A stretch of 64,000 nucleotides of DNA from Gammaproteobacteria bacterium (GTDB lineage: Bacteria; Pseudomonadota; Gammaproteobacteria; Ga0077536). The position numbers and the translations under genes are program-made. The stretch covers positions 1 through 64,000 of the forward strand of contig JACQWY010000038.1 of assembly GCA_016209015.1 (NCBI GenBank), given 5' to 3'. Below are positions 59,224 through 64,000 of the stretch, one piece after another; the first letter of the stretch is position 1; each line of letters begins with the position of its first letter. The notes below the pieces were generated by a model. The model saw nothing but the letters and a program-made list of their open reading frames with translations, was not told the DNA's origin and searched no databases.

Positions 59224-61098
59224 TCAGCCTCTCAGGGCGGCCATCAGCGCGTCGAAGGTCGTGCTCGCGGCCGTGATCATATGCGCCGCCGCTTCGTACG
59301 CCTGCTGGAACTTCAGCAGGTCGGCGGCTTCTTCGTCGAGGTTCACGCCGGCCTGCGCATCGCGCAGCGATTCCGCGTTCTCGCGCAGCGTCTTCAACGC
59401 CGCCTGGTTCGTCTTCGCCTGCTGCGTCAGCGTGGCGGTGCCGCCGACGGTCAGGTTGAACGTGTTCTGGTAAGTCGCCGTACCGCCGACCAGGAGTTTC
59501 GCATTCTGCAATCCGGCGAGCAGCAGGCCGTTCGCGTTGTCGCCCTTGCCGCCGGCATTCGAGCCGACGGTGAAGGAATCCCCGAGCTGCGGCACCCCGA
59601 ATACCTTCACCGTCCAGCCCGGGCCGACGATGTCCGCGCCGGAGGTATAGGCAATTGTCGGCGCCGCGCCGTTGATCCTGTAGCCGCCCGCAACGAAGGA
59701 TATCGTGGCCGGCGTGAGCACGTTCGGGTTCGTGATGTCGGTGACCGTGGGCGCGGAAATCGTGCCGTTGCCGATGTTCGTCGAGGCATAGGCGCTCTTC
59801 AGCGGGCTTGCGATCGCAATCTTCGCCGTGTCGGTGATCGCCGTGTTCATCTGCCCGACGACGTACTTCGTCGGCTCGATGCGGTAGACGTCACCGGCCG
59901 CGGGCGCCACACCGACCGTGATGGTCATCCCGTCGACGTTGAAGGGTCCGGCGCCGGCAAGCGTCTGCTGGTTGCCGTCGGCGATCCGCGTCAGCACGAA
60001 GTTCGCGCCGGTATAGCGGAGCAGATAATCCGAGGTCGTCAGATTCGGCGAGTTCGCCTGGTCGAGCGCGACCGTCACGGTGCCGGTATTGCCGGTTCCC
60101 GAATTGACCTGCGGCGCCCCGACGGTGAAGAACGCACCACCCAGCGCGCCGTTCAGATCCATGCCTTCCTGATGCTGGGCGTTGAACGTGAACGCCATGC
60201 CCGCAGAGAGGCGCCCCAGCGCGTTGCGGGCGACGTCGAGCACCTGATCGCGGAACGTCAGCACGCCGCCGAGCGAGCCGGTCGAAATCGTGTTGCTGAG
60301 GACCGTCGTGACGCCGCCCACGACCGTCGCCACCTCGGTGCGCGCGCCGTCGAGCGGGTTCGGCACGGCGGACAAGGGCTGAGTGATCCCGCCGTTCACG
60401 AGGATCTGGCCGTTGCCCATGAAGACGTTCACGGCACCGTCCTCCTGCTGCAGCGTGCTCACGTTGACCATCGCGGAGATCTGCTTGATGAGCGAATCGC
60501 GCTGGTCCATGAGATCGTTCGGCTCGCTGCCCTGACCGAGCCCCATGGCAATCACGATATCGCGGTTCATGCGTGCGATCGAGTCGGTGAGCCCGTTGAT
60601 CTGGTCGATCGAACCGCTGATCTTCTGGTTCACGTTCTGCGCCATGAGCTGGAGCTGGTTGTCCGTGTCCTTGAAGCGCGCGACGAGATCCTGCGCAGTG
60701 CTCAGGAACACCTGGCGCGTCGCGGCCGAGCTCGGGTCGTTGTTCACGTCGCTGAGCGTGGTGAAGAACTTCTGCAGTGCCGGCGAGAAGCTGCCGTTGC
60801 CGAGGAGCTGGTCGACCTGGTTCGCGAGGTCGTAGTAGGTGCTCGCCTTCGCCTCGTTCGAGGTCGCGAGCCGGACCTGGTTCGTCAGGAAGTCGTCGGC
60901 GCTGCGCGTGATGGCCGAGGCCGAGACGCCCTTGCCCTGGAACCCGCCGCTCACGAACTGCGGCGGCAACTGGCTGATCTGGACGCGCTGCCGGGTGTAG
61001 CCGTCGGTGTTCACGTTCGCGATGTTGTGGCCGACGGTGCTGATCGCGCGTTGCGTGGCGAGCAGCGCGCTGACACCGATGTTCAGGAAGTCGGGCAT
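59224..61098 (-). CDS. flgK: Hook-filament junction protein FlgK (HAP1)
   Basis: 624 residues. The N-terminal rod-type motif LNIGVSALLATQRAISTVGH NIANVNTDGYTRQRVQ is diagnostic. The C-terminal motif NLDEEAADLLKFQQAYEAAA ends the protein. The central region is long and beta-rich with Gly/Thr-rich repeats. FlgK sits on the hook end, next to FlgL. The start is 10 bases after flgJ. Confidence 0.96.
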   Translation of the reverse strand: MPDFLNIGVSALLATQRAISTVGHNIANVNTDGYTRQRVQISQLPPQFVSGGFQGKGVSASAITRSADDFLTNQVRLATSNEAKASTYYDLANQVDQLLGNGSFSPALQKFFTTLSDVNNDPSSAATRQVFLSTAQDLVARFKDTDNQLQLMAQNVNQKISGSIDQINGLTDSIARMNRDIVIAMGLGQGSEPNDLMDQRDSLIKQISAMVNVSTLQQEDGAVNVFMGNGQILVNGGITQPLSAVPNPLDGARTEVATVVGGVTTVLSNTISTGSLGGVLTFRDQVLDVARNALGRLSAGMAFTFNAQHQEGMDLNGALGGAFFTVGAPQVNSGTGNTGTVTVALDQANSPNLTTSDYLLRYTGANFVLTRIADGNQQTLAGAGPFNVDGMTITVGVAPAAGDVYRIEPTKYVVGQMNTAITDTAKIAIASPLKSAYASTNIGNGTISAPTVTDITNPNVLTPATISFVAGGYRINGAAPTIAYTSGADIVGPGWTVKVFGVPQLGDSFTVGSNAGGKGDNANGLLLAGLQNAKLLVGGTATYQNTFNLTVGGTATLTQQAKTNQAALKTLRENAESLRDAQAGVNLDEEAADLLKFQQAYEAAAHMITAASTTFDALMAALRG

Positions 61099-61108
61099 GA
61101 TGGTTCTC

Positions 61109-62071
61109 CTACAGGCTGCTCACGTCGACCGGCGCGTCGGACGCGGCGAGACGCTTGTGGATTTCGAGTACTTTCTGGGCGTATTTCGGATCGGTGGCAT
61201 AACCCGCCCGCTGCAGCTCGGTGACGAAGGCTTTCGGATCGGCTGCCCGGTCGATCGCGCGCTGGTAGCGCGGGTTGTTCTCGAGCAGCCGCACGTAGTC
61301 GTCGAAGCTCTGCGAGAGATCGCCGTAGGCGCGGAACGCGGCATTGACGTGCACCGGCTTCGCACCGAAGAACTCGGTCGTGCGGACGTCGACGGTCTTG
61401 CCCTGCCAGCCCGGGTCGGCCTTGATCGAGAACAGGTTGTTCGCGCTCGTCCCGTCGGCGTTGTGCATCATGTGCCGGCCCCAGCCCGTTTCGAGCGCGG
61501 CCTGCGCGATGAGGATGTCGGGCGTCGTACCGAGCTTCGCCGCAGCGCGAGCGGCATGCCGGCGCAGCGCCCGCGTGAATCCGAGCTCCGCGCCGGCCGG
61601 CGCGTCGACCGTGCTGTCGTCCAGGCCCGCGGCATCGTCGTCCGGCGCGGTCGCGCTGTCGGACGTGCGGTCCGCGAGGAATTCGGGATGCGCCGTCAGG
61701 CCGAGCGGCGCGCGCAGCAGCGGGAATTCGCGGCGCGCGGGCAGGTTCAGCTCACGGCTGGGATCGAGGTCCTCGGGCGCGACGCCGAGCTGCCGATCGA
61801 GCACCGCTTCCATGCCGAAGCCGCCGTGCTCGGCCATCACGAGCGAAATCTGGCTGTCGAACATGTCCTGCGCGAACGACATGCCCTGGCTGTCGAAGAG
61901 CCCGCTCTGCGGGGTCGCATCGCGCGCTGACTTCAGCATCATCTGGATGAAGATCGCCTCGAACTCTTTCGCGGCTGCCTTCGTCGCCGCGGCCTGATCG
62001 GTCTTCGCCTGCGTACGCAGCGCGGCGTATCGCGACAGGTCGGTGACTACGGTGGCTGGATTGGCGGTCAT
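61109..62071 (-). CDS. flgJ: Flagellar rod-cap/peptidoglycan hydrolase FlgJ
   Basis: 320 residues from ATG 62071; longer upstream starts extend into the gap before flgI. The N-terminal rod-cap domain (AAAKEFEAIFIQMMLKSARD, DSQGMSFAQDMFDSQISLVM) is fused to a C-terminal glucosaminidase-type muralytic domain (LGTTPDILIAQAALETGWGR with the likely catalytic Glu, then NLFSIKADPGWQGKTV). This dual form is normal for Gammaproteobacteria. It opens peptidoglycan for the rod. The 217 bases upstream to flgI contain no gene. Confidence 0.95.
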   Translation of the reverse strand: MTANPATVVTDLSRYAALRTQAKTDQAAATKAAAKEFEAIFIQMMLKSARDATPQSGLFDSQGMSFAQDMFDSQISLVMAEHGGFGMEAVLDRQLGVAPEDLDPSRELNLPARREFPLLRAPLGLTAHPEFLADRTSDSATAPDDDAAGLDDSTVDAPAGAELGFTRALRRHAARAAAKLGTTPDILIAQAALETGWGRHMMHNADGTSANNLFSIKADPGWQGKTVDVRTTEFFGAKPVHVNAAFRAYGDLSQSFDDYVRLLENNPRYQRAIDRAADPKAFVTELQRAGYATDPKYAQKVLEIHKRLAASDAPVDVSSL

Positions 62072-62288
62072 GGTTTCGAACTCGGTGCTCCTGCCTTCGC
62101 TATGCACGCCGGGTGCCAAGCGGCCGGTGGATGACCCGGGCGCGAACGGCTTCACATTCGAGAGCTGCCGACGATTCGCCGGCGGCAAAGGCTGCCGCTT
62201 CGAGGCAAGATTCGCCGGAAGTGCCGCGCCTCCGGAGGTCGGCGGCGCGGCTGTGAGCCCGATGGAAAGCGCGGGCCCGGCGGGATAT

Positions 62289-63389
62289 TCAGATGACGAT
62301 CAGCTCGGCCTTGAGCGCGCCCGCCTGCTTCAGGGCCTCGAGGATCGCGACGAGGTCGCCCGGCGCGGCGCCGACCTTGTTCACGGCCTTCACGATGTCG
62401 TCGAGCGCGACGCCGGGATTGAACAGGAACATGCGGTTCTTCTCCTGTTTGACGTCGATGCTCTGATTCGGGACGACGACGGTCGTGCCGCCGGACAGCG
62501 CGCCGGGTTGGCTGACGATCGGATTGTTGGAAATCGTGACCGTGAGACTGCCGTGAGTGACGGCCGCCGCGGTCACTTTCACGCCGCTGCCGATGACGAC
62601 GGTTCCGGTACGCGAGTTGACGATGACTTTCGCAGCCGCGTCGCCCGGTGCGACTTCGACATTCTCCAGGATCGACATGAACGCCGTGCGCTGCTCCGGA
62701 TTCTGCGGCGCGACGACGCGCACCGAGGAGCCGTCGAGCGCCGTCGCCGAGCCCGCGCCGAGCAGGCGATCGATCGCCTGCGCCATACGCGTCGCGGTCG
62801 TGAAATCGGCGGTGTGCAGATTGAGCGTCAGGCTGTCACCGTCACCGAACGGTGTGAGCACCTCGCGTTCCACCGTCGCGCCGTTGGGAATGCGACCGGC
62901 GCTCGGGATGTTCACGGAGATGCTCGAGCCGTCCTTCGACTGCGCGCCGAAGCCGCCGACCACGAGATTGCCCTGCGCCATGGCGTAGATCTGCCCGTCC
63001 GCGCCCTTGAGCGGGGTCATGATGAGGCTGCCGCCACGCAGGCTCTTCGCGTTACCCATCGACGACACCGTCACGTCGATCGTGCTGCCCTGCTTCGCGA
63101 ACGGCGGCAGCGTCGAGTGCACCATCACCGCCGCGACGTTCTTCAGCTGCGGGTTGACGGTGTCGGGCACGGTGATGCCGAGCTGCTTGAGCATGTTGCG
63201 GATGGACTGAATGGTGAATGGGGTCTGACTCGTCTGGTCACCCGTGCCGTCGAGGCCGACCACGAGGCCGTAGCCCACGAGCTGGTTGTCGCGCACGCCG
63301 GCGACGCTGGCGAGATCCTTCACGCGATCCGCGCTCGCCAACAACGGCAGGCCGAGGAGCAGGAACGCGAGGCAGTAACGGACTTTCAT
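62289..63389 (-). CDS. flgI: Flagellar P-ring protein FlgI
   Basis: 366 residues from ATG 63389 with GGAGAG upstream. The signal peptide [20 protein letters not shown] precedes [20 protein letters not shown], the P-ring signature. [20 protein letters not shown] and the C-terminal [20 protein letters not shown] follow. It is exported to the periplasm by Sec and forms the peptidoglycan-level bushing. It is downstream of flgH. Confidence 0.97.
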   Translation of the reverse strand: MKVRYCLAFLLLGLPLLASADRVKDLASVAGVRDNQLVGYGLVVGLDGTGDQTSQTPFTIQSIRNMLKQLGITVPDTVNPQLKNVAAVMVHSTLPPFAKQGSTIDVTVSSMGNAKSLRGGSLIMTPLKGADGQIYAMAQGNLVVGGFGAQSKDGSSISVNIPSAGRIPNGATVEREVLTPFGDGDSLTLNLHTADFTTATRMAQAIDRLLGAGSATALDGSSVRVVAPQNPEQRTAFMSILENVEVAPGDAAAKVIVNSRTGTVVIGSGVKVTAAAVTHGSLTVTISNNPIVSQPGALSGGTTVVVPNQSIDVKQEKNRMFLFNPGVALDDIVKAVNKVGAAPGDLVAILEALKQAGALKAELIVI

Positions 63390-63419
63390 GACACTCTCCG
63401 ATCGCATTCGGCTGCGGTG

Positions 63420-64000
63420 CTAGAACGGAATCAGCGCGCTGATGAAGAAGCGGGCGATCCAGCCGAGCTTGTTCGAGTCCGCGATGGCGCCGTCGCCGCT
63501 GTAGATGATCGTGGCGTCGGCGACTTTCGTCGACGGCACCGAATTGTTCGACTGGATGTCGATCGGGCGGACGATGCCCGAGATCTTGACGTACTCGTTG
63601 CCCTGATTGAGGTTCAGCCGCTTCTCGCCGCGCACGACCAGGTTGCCGTTCGGCAGCACGTCGGCGACGGTCACCGCGATGTCGCCCGTCAGGCTGTTGT
63701 CCTGAGAGGCGCCGCTCTTGCCGGCGAACGTGCTGTTGGAGGCGAGATTCGTCTCGAGCGTGTTCGTCTTCGTGTTGTCGAGCGGCAGGAAGTCGGGCAC
63801 ACCGAACGTCGGCTTCGCGCCGAGTATCGTCGGATTCGTGACCGAGGAGTCGTTCGACTTCGAGACGTCCGTCTGCGCGTTCTTGGAGGACTTCGTCGCC
63901 TCCGTGAGCTGAATCGTCAGTACGTCGCCGATGCGCCGCGCGCGTGCGTCGTTGTAGAGCGCGACGTCGTAGCCGGTCTGGAAGATCGAGCCGTTGCGCA
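63420..64000 (-). CDS. flgH: Flagellar L-ring lipoprotein FlgH (N-terminus outside window)
   Basis: At least 192 residues; the frame is open to the window edge, so the start and signal/lipobox are missing. The visible sequence has IFQTGYDVALYNDARARRIG followed by DVLTIQLTEEATKSS, then ADVLPNGNLVVRGEKRLNLN, EYVKISGIVRPIDIQSNN and the C-terminal LGWIARFFISALIPF, all diagnostic of FlgH. It forms the outer-membrane ring of the basal body. An internal GTG at 63800 is not the true start. Confidence 0.96.
   Translation of the reverse strand, partial: RNGSIFQTGYDVALYNDARARRIGDVLTIQLTEATKSSKNAQTDVSKSNDSSVTNPTILGAKPTFGVPDFLPLDNTKTNTLETNLASNSTFAGKSGASQDNSLTGDIAVTVADVLPNGNLVVRGEKRLNLNQGNEYVKISGIVRPIDIQSNNSVPSTKVADATIIYSGDGAIADSNKLGWIARFFISALIPF

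Noticed and set aside
1-64000. CRISPR arrays, rRNA genes, insertion sequences
   Set aside because: No regularly spaced repeats, rRNA-like sequence or transposase reading frame was seen on either strand.

Overview
The window is a high-GC chromosome segment from a polar-flagellated gammaproteobacterium. FleQ/FleSR/FliA regulation, the polarity pair FlhF/FlhG and a ParC/ParP chemotaxis locus argue for Gammaproteobacteria with Pseudomonas/Vibrio-like polar flagella; the genus cannot be settled from the sequence. Bases 1 to about 3650 are lower in GC and look like one end of an integrated element. It holds the C-terminal part of a RepA-like ATPase, a GGGACA repeat cluster, small unknown genes, a lipoprotein, and a toxin-antitoxin pair coupled to a third gene. 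The element ends at the 3' end of a tRNA-Ser(GGA) gene.

From 3.8 to 36.3 kb lies an almost unbroken minus-strand flagellar and chemotaxis block. In transcription order it reads fliS-fliT, fleQ, fleS-fleR, fliEFGHIJ, (uxs on the opposite strand), fliKLMNOPQR-flhB-flhA, flhF-flhG-fliA-cheY-cheZ, cheA-cheB-motC-motD-parC-parP-cheW and a DUF2802 gene. Many junctions are 4-base stop/start overlaps. Recognisable sigma-54 (-24/-12) sites precede fleS and fliK, and sigma-28-like sites precede cheA and fliS.

From 36.5 to 45.5 kb is a probable flagellin-glycosylation locus. A plus-strand operon with a sigma-54 site encodes a CapE/WbjB-type UDP-sugar 4,6-dehydratase/5-epimerase, two DegT-family proteins (the second lacking the PLP lysine) and a GNAT acetyltransferase. 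Facing it, a minus-strand pair of SEC-C/TPR/GT41 (OGT/SPINDLY-type) glycosyltransferases has its own strong sigma-54 site. Flagellin fliC (sigma-28 promoter), flaG and fliD follow on the plus strand.

From 49.7 to 57.9 kb a three-gene plus-strand operon interrupts the flagellar genes. It encodes an SbmA/BacA-like membrane protein fused to an ABC ATPase domain whose catalytic motifs are all degraded, a large discoidin/six-hairpin-glycosidase-like protein, and a GH94 phosphorylase. A perfect 11-bp inverted repeat separates it from the convergent minus-strand genes flgL, flgK, flgJ, flgI and partial flgH, which runs off the window end. No cheR, flgM, flgA or rod/hook genes (flgB-G) are inside the window.
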